Source: Pseudarthrobacter sulfonivorans (GTDB taxonomy: Bacteria; Actinomycetota; Actinomycetes; Actinomycetales; Micrococcaceae). Taken from it: a stretch of DNA of 64,000 nt. The position numbers were made by a program, and so were the translations under genes. Positions within the stretch are counted from its first letter, which is position 1; every line of letters begins with the position of its first letter. Below, one piece after another: positions 44,104 to 53,050 of this stretch. The notes under the pieces are model-generated. The model was given only the letters and a program-made list of their open reading frames with translations, searched no databases and was not told where the DNA came from. The DNA is taken from assembly GCF_001484605.1 (NCBI RefSeq), contig NZ_CP013747.1, positions 4,898,001-4,962,000 of the forward strand, in the 5' to 3' direction.

Positions 44104-45151
44104 ATGCCACAGGGATCGGCGCCAGAGAACGGTCACGACCAGAACACGAGTTGGCTGGGCGACCTGGCAGATCACGTACGGGCCGAACTGCTGACGCCCC
44201 AGCACGTGGACTACGACCGCAGCCGCCGCGTTTTCGACGCCATGATCGACCGACGCCCGGCAGCCATCCTCCGCTGCGCTGGGGCAGCGGACGTTATGCA
44301 GGGCGTGCGCTTCGCCCGCGCACAACAACTGCCGCTGTCGATACACGGCGGTGGGCACAGCGGATCCGGGGCGTCCGTGTGCGAAGGCGGGCTGATGCTC
44401 GACCTCTCCCGCATGAAGGGCATACAGGTGGATCCTGCCCGCGGTGTAGCCCAGGCACAGACTGGACTGTTGCTCCGTGAACTCGACCATGAAGACCTTT
44501 ACTGGGCCCTGAGTGGAGGTGGGGTAACTCGGCGTGGTCACGTCACTCACGTATCGCCTTCATCAGGTAAGCAATGTGCTCGCCGGCGGACTGATCTTCC
44601 CGCCCGAGAAAGCCCGGGCAGCGCTGCGCTTCTACTTCGAATTTTCGAGCGGTGCGCCGGATGAACTGTCTACCAGCGCCTCAGTAAGCCGGGATGCAAA
44701 GGGGCGGCCGTTCGTTTCGATAACAGCTTGCTACTGCGGCCAGTTCGACGAGGGAGAGCACACGCTCCGGCCGTTGAGGGACTTCGACAACCCCATCGAG
44801 GGGGATATTCGACCGCTGCCTTATCTGACGTTCCAGTGCTCGCGCGATAGTGGTGCACCGTCGGGCGCCAGCACTACTGGAAATCGAGCTATCTCAAGGA
44901 CGTCACCGGGACACCGCCATCGAGGTGATGCTGGAGTTCGGAGCAACCAGCCCGTCACCCTATACGGGCATCGGACTACAGCAGATGACCGGAGTGGCCA
45001 GCCGGGTGGACGCGCGGGCTACCGCTTTCGCCCACCGCGATCGTCAGTACGACTTCCTGATCGTGTCCCAGTGGGAGGACCCGGCGGACGCGGACGGGAA
45101 TGTCGCTTGGACCCGCCGCTGTTTCGAGGCGATGACCCCGTACCTCAAAGA
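44104..45151 (+). pseudogene. FAD-linked oxidase (berberine-bridge type), 5' part, frameshifted and interrupted
   Basis: The first frame (44104-44520) has VDYDRSRRVFDAMIDRRPAA, LRCAGAADVMQGVRFARAQQ and LPLSIHGGGHSGSGASVCEG, the FAD-binding PCMH domain with its flavinylation His. About 60 residues of the normal domain are missing between LLLRELDHE and DLYWALSGGG. Two single-base losses near 44523 shift the frame (VVTSLTYRLHQVSNVLAGGL). Another shift near 44850-44920 follows (GRQHYWKSSYLKD), then VAWTRRCFEAMTPYLK. At 45151 a Tn3-like element begins; the gene resumes at 50168. Confidence 0.88.
45147..45151. repeat. Left target-site duplication AAAGA
   Basis: AAAGA directly precedes GGGGGTCGAGGA at the left end of the element and recurs at 50168-50172 directly after the right end. 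Tn3-family insertions make 5-bp duplications. Confidence 0.85.
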
Positions 45152-45235
45152 GGGGGTCGAGGACCATTCCGCGGAAAAGTAGCGCTAAGGACCAAACCGA
45201 CCGCAACGATTGCCAGCGTCGATCGTTGAGAGAGC

Positions 45236-46440
45236 ATGGCCGGTGAATATTTAACGGCTGCCGAAGAGGCGGCGTACGGGCGGTATGCGCATGAAGCTCC
45301 GGAACAGGCGGTGCTGGAGCGGTTTTTCTTCCTCGATGACCTGGATCGCGAGCTCGTGGCGAAGCGGAGGGGTGACCACAATCGGCTCGGGTTCGGACTC
45401 CAGCTTGTGACCGTTCGTCATCTGGGTGCCTTCCTGGATGATCCCGTGGATGTTCCAACCGCTGTCGTCGATTTTGTTGCGGCGCAGGTGGGGGTGGCGG
45501 ATCCGTCGTGTGTGAAGCGGTACGTGGAACGGAAGCAGACTCGGTTCGAGCACCAGTGGGAGATCGCCGAGGTATACGGTTTCGTCACTTACGCCTCGAT
45601 GGAGACGGAGCTGTTGGAGTGGGTGGACCGGCAGGCGTGGACCAGCGATGCGGGGCCGAAGACGCTGTTTTCGCGGCGGTGGCCTGGCTACGCGGGCGCC
45701 GCGTGCTGCTGCCGGGAGTAAGCACCCTCCGCGACCAGGTGGCCGGCGTCAGGAAGAAGGCCGAGTCCCGGCTACATGATGCTCTTGCTGCGGTGGTGAC
45801 AAGTGAGCAGGCTGTGGCACTCGATAGGGTGCTTCTGGCCCCCGGTCAGGGGCGGCGGTCCCAATTTGATTTGTGGCGTCATCCGCCACGCAGAGATCCA
45901 TCGGGCCGGTCGATGATGAAGGCGCTGGGCCGGGTATCCGAAATCGCGGCCCTGCGTCTGGGAGAGGTCGATACCGTGGGCACGGGCGTTTCCAAGCGGC
46001 GAATGTTGCAGTTGGCCCGGTCCGGAATGAACGAAAAGGCGCCGAAACTTGCCCGGCATCCGGACAGCATGCGGACCGCGATCTTGCTGGCCACGCTGAC
46101 ATGGGTTTAAACGAAGGCTACCGATGACGCCCTGGAACTCTTCGATGCGCTCATGGCCAATGAGCTGTTCGGGCGGGCGGCGAAGTCCGCGGACAAGGAG
46201 ACGGTGAGGCGCTACCCCCGTGTGGCCAGAGACGCCGCGCTGGTCAAGTCCGTGGTGGAGGTGTTGTTCGAGGCCGAAGAGCTGAGCGAGGACATTCCGC
46301 TGGGCATGGTGTGGGGAAATGATCGAAAAAGCAGTGGGATCCAGGGCGAAGATCCGGGCGGCTGTAGGGGGACTGGACCTGATCACCCCGCCACCGCAGG
46401 CCGGGTCGGACGGGGCATGGCGGGTAACGGTCGTCGGCAC
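45236..46440 (+). pseudogene. Tn3-family transposase, N-terminal part with several frameshifts
   Basis: The first piece (45236-45700) starts MAGEYLTAAEEAAYGRYAHE and contains LERFFFLDDLDRELVAKRRG, the DUF4158 N-terminal domain. The frame then shifts (LRDQVAGVRKKAESRLHDAL, LGEVDTVGTGVSKRRMLQLA), ends at a TAA near 46108, and resumes (LFDALMANELFGRAAKSADK, YPRVARDAALVKSVVEVLFE). The last Tn3-like stretch is KIRAAVGGLDLITPPPQAGS in a further frame, near 46400. The catalytic DDE domain is gone. Confidence 0.87.
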
Positions 46441-46604
46441 GGCTCATGTCCGCATCGCGCAGATCGCCTCCGGTGAGGTCTGCTGGCCCACCCACCGCTC
46501 CGCCCCTTCGCCTGTCGACGCGCCCTTGGCGGCTGCCGTCAGCGGAGAGCCGGCCGTCCCCCTCAATCCAGTGGAGCAGGAGCTGGCCGCGGTCGGCGAG
46601 GAGC

Positions 46605-47432
46605 TTACATCCGCGCGAATTTGGCCTTCACCATCAGGTAGAGACCGTAACAGATCAGACCGGCGCCGACGGCGGTCAGCATGTAGACCCCTTACGGCTG
46701 CTCGCGCAGCGCCTTCAGCCCGCCATCGAGGCCGGTGGACTCCTGAGGGTTGGCGTTAACGGTGGAAATAATGAACAGCAATCCCACCAGAAACAGTGCG
46801 ACGCCCTCCGCTATGTAGCCGACCACGCCCAGCCCCGTCACGACGGACCGTGCGGTGCCCGAGGGCGGCAGCCGCAGATCCTTCTTGAACGATCCTTTGA
46901 CTCCGAGGACCACGAAGACAAGGCCGGCGACGGCGATCGCGGCCCCGATGGCGATCAGCAGGAACGCACCCCCGGGCGCTTTGATGATGGAGACTGTGAA
47001 GTCGCTGGTGGACTGTCCGCTGGTCTGGCTGTTTCCGCCTGCGGAGGCAGCAAACGTAAGCGCGATGACAGCGAACACCACCGCCTTGCCGGCCGCGGAC
47101 AGCTTCTTTCCCACCTTCTTCCTGACCTCCAGCTGACCATAATCGAACACGGCGTTGCTGGTTTGCCAGAGTGCCAGAGCCACGCAGGCGGCGAATCCGG
47201 CCCACAGCAGCAGCAGCCCCTGCGGCTGGGCGGCGAGTTGGGCGACTGCACCGGCCTTATCCGCCGGTCCCGCCTTTCCCGCCGTCCCTAAAGCCAACTG
47301 GATGGCGACGAACCCGACCAGAAGGTGCAACAGGCCGCTGACGGCAAAACCTGCCCTGGCCGCAATCACAAGAGCCCTCGAGTTCGATGCATCCTCGACC
47401 GCGTTCGCGGCGTCCTTCAGCTCTCTCTTCAT
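46605..47432 (-). pseudogene. DUF1206 membrane protein with an in-frame TAA
   Basis: The frame to 46692 gives 246 residues (MKRELKDAANAVEDASNSRA) with five or six membrane segments in three pairs: AARAGFAVSGLLHLLVGFVA, FAACVALALWQTSNAVFDYG, FLLIAIGAAIAVAGLVFVVL. It stops at TAA 46692-46694 after LKALREQP. Past it the same frame continues GVYMLTAVGAGLICYGLYLM, VKAKFARM, then TAA at 46605, the missing last membrane segment of the family. A single change from TAC (Tyr) would explain the inner stop. The product would lack its last segment. RBS AAGGATCGGAA precedes the ATG. Confidence 0.82.
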
Positions 47433-47793
47433 TTCCGATCCTTAGCGCAACAGCAGACGCAGATACGGCGGTGCGTAACGCCTATTTTGTCACGGGAGTA
47501 CACCCACAGACAGGCCTGGTCGGAGCCTGCGAAGACAGCCTGGCCCGGAGCTGAGCCGATTCAGGCAGGGAGCGCGAACAGGCAGGCCGCTCAGGGCGGG
47601 GCTGGGGGACGCGGTGTGCATGTGTTGGATCGAGCGTTGCCCGTTGTGGGAGGAGACATCGCCGGCATCCACGGACGCCGAAGCCCTCCATCAGAACGTC
47701 CCCCGGAACAACAAACCGGAGGGAGCCTGGGCCCTCTCTAATGCCCCTGGCGCTACTATAATGTGATTCACACCCCGCAGCGGGAGATGAGCG
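47433..47793. other. Intergenic stretch
   Basis: About 360 bases between divergent genes inside the element. I see no gene of its own; open frames here are compositional. It presumably holds the promoters of the DUF1206 gene and the small membrane protein gene. Confidence 0.4.
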
Positions 47794-48006
47794 ATGATAC
47801 GCGGAATTGGCAGGCGCAAAATGGGCAGGCGCGGAATTGGTCTGGGCGGGGCCGTGTATCTGGCCATCGGCGTAGTGGTCGCCGCCACCCACGGCTATCT
47901 CGTGGCATGGAACGTTCCCGGCAACATTCTGGAAGGCCTGGCGGCGATTGTGCTCTGGCCGCTCGTGGCCCTCTTCGGGGTCGATCTGCATACGTTGATC
48001 GCCTAG
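47794..48006 (+). CDS. Small membrane protein, 70 aa
   Basis: MIRGIGRRKMGRRGIGLGGA starts with a basic head followed by two hydrophobic segments (VYLAIGVVVAATHGYLVAW and LAAIVLWPLVALFGVDLHTL). GGGAGATGAGCG precedes the ATG. It resembles small actinobacterial membrane proteins found beside stress genes; no function is known. A second, degenerate copy of its 3' end lies at 49133-49190. Confidence 0.65.
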   Translation: MIRGIGRRKMGRRGIGLGGAVYLAIGVVVAATHGYLVAWNVPGNILEGLAAIVLWPLVALFGVDLHTLIA

Positions 48007-48210
48007 ATTATTGAGCCCGTCGTAGGCGATCAGTGCAAGTTTGCGGGTGCATTGATGCGCCGGCTGCGCCACACGCCGGCGGCGAGTGCGAAAGCCTGGC
48101 CGCGACCTCGCCTGGACGCCATCGGCTCCCGAATGGAAGGACCTTTGGCTCATCGTGGGCCTTGTCATTGGAGACTCCTTTCATTATCCGACAGCCCCGC
48201 GGCTACCCCG

Positions 48211-48744
48211 TCATGCTTGGATGCTCCTGCGCAGGAAGAGGATGAAGACAGTCTCGTCGATCCTGACCCGCGGCGCCGGGCAGTCCTGGACCGTGCGCTG
48301 CCTCAGGTATGGGCGTTCCTTGGACGATGCCGTACTCCGGGCGACGTTGACGAGGGCAGCGATTTCGGTGGTGGTGTGTTGTCCTCCCCTATATAGGGAG
48401 ATGAGGTGGTCTTCCCAGCTCTTGCTGAGTTTGGGTTGTTGCCGCGGAGCCGGCGTTTGGCTGTGGCGACCTGCATGCCTTCGCGAGCCCGTGATGAGGT
48501 CGGATTCGAATTCGGCGACCATGGCTAGGACGGACGTTGAAGAACCGCCAACTGTGGGGGCGGTGGGGTCGTGGACGGACCCGCCGATGCCGAGCGTCAC
48601 CTGACGTTTGGCGAGGTCTTCGATGATGTCCCTCGCATCGGGTAGGGACCGGACGAGCCGGTCGAAATTGGTTACGACGAGCGGCACCGGCCCGGCACGC
48701 GGCGCCATGCCGTCGAGATCCCGGGCGGTTGAACTAGGACGCAC
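48211..48744 (-). pseudogene. Serine resolvase/recombinase remnant
   Basis: The central part matches Tn3-type resolvases: VVTNFDRLVRSLPDARDIIE, VLAMVAEFESDLITGSRRHA, QPKLSKSWEDHLISLYRGG, then EIAALVNVARST of the C-terminal HTH. The N-terminal catalytic part (the usual R-x-S motif) is missing or replaced by unrelated sequence (MRPSSTARDLDGMAPRAG). After VARSTAS the frame departs from the family. With the transposase remnant it supports the Tn3 identity of the element. Confidence 0.8.
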
Positions 48745-48746
48745 CT

Positions 48747-49061
48747 CTATCCGCCCGGCGGTATGGGACTCCCGCGGCCCGGCAGCCAGAGGCTGCCACG
48801 TGTGTTCCGTCGATTCGGCCGCCTGCGTTGGCTCCGCGGCCGGCTCGGGGAGCCCTGACTGCCGAAGTCCGTAGGCCGTCCAGCCCGATCTGCGCGCGGA
48901 CCCACAGCGCCGGACATCTTCCTGTTCCGCTCGTTCAAGGCTCCCCGGGCTTCCGTCACGTCTTCTCTTGATAACACGAGCGCGCGTGCGGAATTCCTGC
49001 GGGTGCTTATCGCCTCCTGCAAATCCTTCTCAATCTTGTCCAGATCCATGTCGGTGGCCAT
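48747..49061 (-). CDS. Hypothetical protein, possibly frameshifted
   Basis: The first 50 residues read like a real helical protein (MATDMDLDKIEKDLQEAIST, RRNSARALVLSREDVTEARG); from about residue 50 the sequence becomes Arg/Pro/Gly-rich (RRPNRRNTRGSLW) and unlikely. I suspect a frameshift after ALNERNR. No family is recognised. It is next to the resolvase remnant, so it may be an element-borne accessory gene. Confidence 0.4.
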   Translation of the reverse strand: MATDMDLDKIEKDLQEAISTRRNSARALVLSREDVTEARGALNERNRKMSGAVGPRADRAGRPTDFGSQGSPSRPRSQRRRPNRRNTRGSLWLPGRGSPIPPGG

Positions 49062-49615
49062 AAATCAGTCATGCCAAGGCCCTGTTCGGCACGCTAGCGA
49101 CGTTCCCGAGGTGGAAGAATGCCTGCCGCGGCTGTCCTCTGGGCGCTCGTGGCCCTCTTCTGGGTCGATCTGCATACCTTGATCGCCTGGAGCCCCGCCA
49201 CCCGACGCTGCTGACGCGTCTTCACGTTTCGCGGGTGAAACCGCCTGCCAGGAGGATCATGCCACCCGGTCGGCAGCATTCCGGCCGTGCCTAGCCCTGG
49301 CAGCGCCGGGCGGGATGTATACGTGGCTGGGATGAGGTGGTGACACATCCCGTTGTCCTGCGTGTCCGAGGGCCAATTCAGCACTGACGCAGACCTGCCA
49401 CTCCGCGCCGAAAAATCACAACCGAATACACGCAGCGAAATCCAGGACCGAAGTCCATTGCCGGATCCTCCGGCCCGATGACCACTAATTCCGCCCCAAG
49501 CCATCGCATATGCCGATCGTCCATCGCACCAACTTTTGACGGTTCTGTCCCTACAATTAATTGTCGGCCTCCACGGCATTCACGTCGAGGGGGCGGCCAA
49601 ATAAGGAGAATCACC
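49062..49615. other. Region without gene, holding a decayed duplicate
   Basis: Apart from the 58-base duplicate at 49133-49190 I see nothing coding. The final 100 bases presumably carry the csbD promoter. Confidence 0.4.
49133..49190 (+). repeat. Partial duplicate of the 3' end of the 47794 gene
   Basis: About 55 bases here (for example CGCTCGTGGCCCTCTTC, GGTCGATCTGCATAC, TTGATCGCCT) repeat 47953-48006 at roughly 90% identity by eye. The stop codon TAG has become TGG, so the copy has no defined end. Confidence 0.75.
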
Positions 49616-49792
49616 ATGGGTTTGGGTGACAAGATCCACAACGCCGCCGAGAAACTCCACGGCAAGGGCAAAGAGGCAGCTGGCGATGTCACGGGCAACG
49701 ACCGGCTGAAGGCCGAGGGCAAACGCCACCAGGTCAAAGCGGACCTGAAGCAGGCCGGCGAAAAAGTCAAAGACGCCTTCAAGAAACGCTGA
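49616..49792 (+). CDS. CsbD-family stress protein
   Basis: The start is ATG 49616 after AAGGAG at 7 bases; a longer frame to 49478 is rejected. The 58-residue product (MGLGDKIHNAAEKLHGKGKE, AAGDVTGNDRLKAEGKRHQV, KADLKQAGEKVKDAFKKR) is the Lys/Ala/Gly-rich, hydrophilic CsbD fold. Relatives are induced by general stress; the molecular role is unknown. A terminator follows. Confidence 0.92.
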   Translation: MGLGDKIHNAAEKLHGKGKEAAGDVTGNDRLKAEGKRHQVKADLKQAGEKVKDAFKKR

Positions 49793-49807
49793 GACAAGCA
49801 GCCAGAA

Positions 49808-49843
49808 GGCAGAGGTGCGGTCCGGGCGGACCGTACCTCTGCC
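49808..49843 (+). terminator. Terminator hairpin after the CsbD gene
   Basis: A 16-bp stem (49808-49823 with 49828-49843; one G-T wobble) and a 4-base loop, GGGC. Confidence 0.8.
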
Positions 49844-49909
49844 CAGTCGTCGCGACATGCTCTTTCCGCCGGCTGACGGTTCCCGCCCTGATGGCCTGCC
49901 ACGGGGCGT

Positions 49910-50008
49910 GACCTGCTCCCGGGCGATGTGATCTTCACCGGACCGCCCCAGGGCGTCGACCTGGGGCCGAACACCCGGCGGTTCATCCAGGCCGAAACCG
50001 AGCATTAA
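49910..50008 (+). pseudogene. C-terminal scrap of a fumarylacetoacetate hydrolase-family gene
   Basis: DLLPGDVIFTGPPQGVDLGP, NTRRFIQAETEH, then TAA. The PGDVIFTGPPQGV motif is typical of FAH enzymes (usually PGDVILTGTPAGV). Only 32 codons remain. Confidence 0.65.
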
Positions 50009-50167
50009 GGGGCGTCGTAAAAACGTTCGCATGACGTTTCCGCAGGTCAGAGCTGTAAAAGCATGCCGTGTCCGGGCCAATGCAACGCATACGGACGTTG
50101 GGTGACTGCTCATGCTGAACAAGGTGAGCTTCCCATCGCGGTAAGGGAAAGCCGCTCCTCGACCCCC

Positions 50168-50353
50168 AAAGAGGCGGTGTACGTGAACAACCCTGGTGGC
50201 ATGGAGCAGGAGCGTGTGCGGGCCGCATACGGCGTGAACTACGACCGGTTGGCATCCGTGAAAGCCCGCTACGACCCCGACAACGTCTTCCGCCTCAACC
50301 ACAACATTGCTCCCGCCACGATCCCCAGAGGAACAGTGAAGAATCGCCAATAG
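50168..50353 (+). pseudogene. FAD-linked oxidase (berberine-bridge type), 3' part
   Basis: Resumes directly after the right end of the element with EAVYVNNPGGMEQERVRAAY, GVNYDRLASVKARYDPDNVF, RLNHNIAP and a TAG stop near 50353. This is the BBE C-terminal domain (the NYDRL and DPDNVFRLN signature). It belongs to the gene that begins at 44104; the junction is in frame once the element is removed. The first five bases (AAAGA, 50168-50172) are the right target duplication. Confidence 0.9.
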
Positions 50354-50372
50354 CATTTGGGAGGTGGCTGTT

Positions 50373-51653
50373 ATGGCGCCATCCCCAACAGTGGCGGTAG
50401 CTTTGGATTACTTTACCTTCGAAGCAGCCGAGGTACCGGAGGTACCGCCGATGCATGGCTTGTCGACGTCAATGGTTCTGATCGCCTTGCTGGCTATCGC
50501 AGCACCCCTTGCGGCCCGCTTCCTTGATCGGGTGGTCAAGGTGCCGATCGTGGTCTTCGAAATTGTCCTCGGAATCATGCTCGGCCCCAGCCTGTTGGGG
50601 TGGATCCAACCCGCCGAGTTCACGGATACGCTCGCCGATTTCGGGCTGGCAATGCTCTTCTTCGTTGCCGGCAACGAGATTGATTTCGCCCTAATCCGCG
50701 GCCGGCCCGCCAACCGTGCGTCTGCTGGCTGGGTCATCTCCTTGGCGGCAGGCATTGGCGCTGGCCTACTCCTGGCCCCCACGCCGGAGGCCGCCGTGAT
50801 CATCGGAGTAGCCTTGTGTTCCACAGCTCTGGGTACGCTGCTGCCGATCCTTCGCGACGCAGGAGAATCGAAATCCCCGATCGGTATCGCGGTCACCGCA
50901 CTGGGTGCGGTTGGGGAGTTCGGTCCTCTCATTGCGATCTCGCTGTTCTTTAGTGGCAGGCAGTTGGGACCGGCAACAGCGGTGCTTCTCGGGTTTGTTC
51001 TCCTGACCGGCCTGGCGATTTATCTCGCGTCGCGCGCACGGCACTCACTGCTCCACTCCCAGGTCACCAGGACCCTCCACACCAGCGGCCAGTTCGCCGT
51101 CCGGTCCATCATCTTCATCCTCACCGTGCTCGTTGTGCTCAGCATGGTCCTGGGACTCGACATGCTGTTGGGTGCATTCGCCGCCGGAGTCCTCTGGAAA
51201 GTCGCCATCGCGCGCGCTCCCGAGCAAGACCGGAAAGTCATCGAGGCGAAAATCGACGCCATCGCTTTCGGATTCCTGGTGCCGGTCTTCTTCATCGACA
51301 CAGGCATAGACTTCGACCTACGCGCGCTAACCGCCAGCCCCGCTGCTCTCGCACTGTTCCCCATGTTTCTGCTCCTCTTGCTCATCATCCGCGGTCTGCC
51401 GTCGCTACTCGCCGCTCCCCCAAAGTCCAGCCCTGCCGACAAACGGGCCATCATCCTGTTTGGTGCGACAGGATTGCCGATTATCGTGGCGGTGACAGGC
51501 ATTGGCCGGGACGAGGGGCTTATCTCAGGCGGAATCGCATCCGCGCTGGTCGGAGCAGGAATGCTCTCGGTACTCCTGTTTCCGCTGCTCGCACTCCGCC
51601 AGCATCAACGCAGACCTTCAGGGACGCCAGCCCGGCAGAATGAAAGCCCGTAG
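50373..51653 (+). CDS. CPA2-type cation:proton antiporter (Kef-like)
   Basis: Start ATG 50373 after GGGAGG; a GTG at 50364 is also possible. The protein, about 426 residues, has 12-13 membrane segments. Family hallmarks: KVPIVVFEIVLGIMLGPSLL, the FVAGNEIDFALIRGR segment, STALGTLLPILRDAG, and GAFAAGVLW with an acidic segment following. It lacks a C-terminal TrkA-N domain, so it is a transmembrane-only member. It exchanges Na or K for protons at the inner membrane. Probably intact. Confidence 0.92.
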   Translation: MAPSPTVAVALDYFTFEAAEVPEVPPMHGLSTSMVLIALLAIAAPLAARFLDRVVKVPIVVFEIVLGIMLGPSLLGWIQPAEFTDTLADFGLAMLFFVAGNEIDFALIRGRPANRASAGWVISLAAGIGAGLLLAPTPEAAVIIGVALCSTALGTLLPILRDAGESKSPIGIAVTALGAVGEFGPLIAISLFFSGRQLGPATAVLLGFVLLTGLAIYLASRARHSLLHSQVTRTLHTSGQFAVRSIIFILTVLVVLSMVLGLDMLLGAFAAGVLWKVAIARAPEQDRKVIEAKIDAIAFGFLVPVFFIDTGIDFDLRALTASPAALALFPMFLLLLLIIRGLPSLLAAPPKSSPADKRAIILFGATGLPIIVAVTGIGRDEGLISGGIASALVGAGMLSVLLFPLLALRQHQRRPSGTPARQNESP

Positions 51654-51853
51654 GAGACCGGACGAGGAGGCCCGCGCGCTCAGCGTGCGCCGGGCCAGCC
51701 GGTGTTGGGCTCCGCCAGGTAGGCGGGGCCGTGCCGGGATGGGCGGCGTCAGGGCCACGGCGGAAATGCCGGACGACGGCGGCAGCCGCCACGGCGCGGA
51801 TCTCACCAGAGTTGTCGGCTGAGAGCCCGGCACGAGGACGCGGACGCTGGACG

Positions 51854-52189
51854 TTAGCCCGTGAGCAGGATGATCAGGCCCAGGATCCCCATCAGCACAA
51901 CGGAGCCGCTGGTCCAGAAGACGGCAGCCACGTCTGAGTGAAACCGTTCCGCCGCGATGCCCCTCACGCGTGCGAAATAGCGGCCGCGCTGTGTGGCGTA
52001 AATGCTGACCGCGATGGTACCCGCCACCGCGATGAGAATCAGAATCCAGAAACCGTAGTGAGGCAGCCAGCGCAGGAAAACCAGCGCGGCGCCAAATAGA
52101 GCCATGCTGGTCCGGCCCCAGGAGAACACCGTGCGTTCGGGTTGGAGCCCGGGGTCCTGGTGCGTGGGAGCAGCCGGAGCTCCCGGCAC
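51854..52189 (-). CDS. DUF202 membrane protein (second of pair)
   Basis: A 111-residue protein starting at GTG 52189, overlapping the TAG of the upstream gene (TAGTG). Motif: QPERTVFSWGRTSMALFGA, the DUF202 signature, followed by about three membrane segments (FWILILIAVAGTIAVSIYAT, FWTSGSVVLMGILGLIILLTG). The frame could be read further upstream to 52315 but the coupled GTG fits. The function is unknown. Confidence 0.85.
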   Translation of the reverse strand: MPGAPAAPTHQDPGLQPERTVFSWGRTSMALFGAALVFLRWLPHYGFWILILIAVAGTIAVSIYATQRGRYFARVRGIAAERFHSDVAAVFWTSGSVVLMGILGLIILLTG

Positions 52190-52570
52190 TAGTTCAGCGC
52201 GATCAGGATGATCACGACAGCTGCGGTGACTGCCCCGCCCAGGCCGAGGAGCGGAACAATGAGCGGCAGGGGAAGTGGTTTTCCGTGCCGCATGCTCGAC
52301 TCGATCGAAACCCACCGCACTGCGGCGCCGGCACTGATCAGCATCCCGATAGCCACCAGGAGTATTGTCAGTGCCTTGCGCAAGGGCTCGGGCAAGGCCT
52401 CAATCGCGAAAGCTTCCAGTGCCAGCCCGCCGGCCAGGAAGGCCAGGGCCGTGCGGACCCAAGCCAGGAAGGTTCGCTCGGTGGCCAGAGTAAAATCGCG
52501 GGTCCGGCTCTACGCCGCCGGGCAGCACTCTGCGGGCCAACCAGCCGCGTCCTTGATCCGGCTCGGTCAT
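52189..52570 (-). pseudogene. DUF202 membrane protein with a one-base frameshift
   Basis: Start ATG 52570 after a perfect AAGGAGAACA. MTEPDQGRGWLARRVLPGGV, EPDPRF is followed by a shift: four T (minus strand, about 52493-52496) where three would continue TLATERTFLAWVRTALAFLA, GGLALEAFAIEALPEPLRKA. The rest (VAIGMLISAGAAVRWVSIES) is sound and ends ALN at 52189. Either a pseudogene or a sequencing error in a T run. It and the next gene form a DUF202 pair. Confidence 0.8.
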
Positions 52571-52660
52571 TGTTCTCCTTAAGGTGAGGGGTTCCCCGTC
52601 GTATGCCGCCGGAATAGCTTGGATCGGTGCCGACATCTGCCGGCCCTGCCCGGATCAGGC

Positions 52661-53050
52661 TTAGCGAATCCCGCTGTCAACAACCAGCGTGATGTGAACG
52701 GGCCTGTCCGAGATGACCACCAGCTCGGTAGCCGTCGAAGCGTAGCCGCCGACGTTGGTCGCTCTGATCACATAACGACCGTCAGGCAGAGTCAGATGGA
52801 AGGCACCGGTGCTATTGGTTTGTGTTGAGCCCCGGACGGCGTCCCCGTCCAAGGCCACAACCGCGGCCCCTGATACTGGGCGCGGTGGACACTCCTGACC
52901 AACACGTTCGACGGGACAGACCGGGGCGGTCAGGACCACCCCGGCAACATCCCCGGAATGCCCCGTGACTGGACTGCCTGGACTGGTGCACCCGCACAAC
53001 CACAGGACGGCGGCCAATAAAACCCAGACTGAACATTTCACTTCACTCAC
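52661..53050 (-). CDS. Small lipoprotein with carboxypeptidase-regulatory-like domain
   Basis: The N-terminus (VKCSVWVLLAAVLWLCGCTS) is a signal peptide ending in a lipobox-like LCGC, so the mature protein is probably lipid-anchored. The body (SGAAVVALDGDAVRGSTQTN, STGAFHLTLPDGRYVIRATN) is a beta-sandwich of the carboxypeptidase regulatory-like type. No enzymatic residues are seen. Starts TTG or GTG near 53050 are ambiguous. Confidence 0.75.
   Translation of the reverse strand: MSEVKCSVWVLLAAVLWLCGCTSPGSPVTGHSGDVAGVVLTAPVCPVERVGQECPPRPVSGAAVVALDGDAVRGSTQTNSTGAFHLTLPDGRYVIRATNVGGYASTATELVVISDRPVHITLVVDSGIR

Larger units (their letters stand above)
45152..50167. mobile_element. Tn3-like element (5016 bp) inside an FAD oxidase gene
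   Basis: Ends are GGGGGTCGAGGA at the left and its inverted copy at the right (50156-50167); 12 bases match, then the ends diverge. The left end continues to about 45189 with CGCTAAG, as in 38-bp Tn3-type repeats. The 5-bp duplication AAAGA flanks it. Removing the element and one copy gives ACC CCG TAC CTC AAA GAG GCG GTG TAC GTG, restoring TPYLKEAVYVN in frame. Inside lie a broken Tn3 transposase, a broken resolvase, a DUF1206 gene, small ORFs and a CsbD gene. The transposase is truncated, so the element cannot move itself. Confidence 0.88.

Noticed and set aside
46692..46694. Programmed readthrough of the TAA in the DUF1206 gene
   Set aside because: TAA is the tightest stop and the gene lies among other decayed genes, so a nonsense mutation is simpler.
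47482..48168. A 228-codon minus-strand frame
   Set aside because: It overlaps the small membrane protein gene and has shadow-like composition (His, Arg, Pro rich) with no motif.
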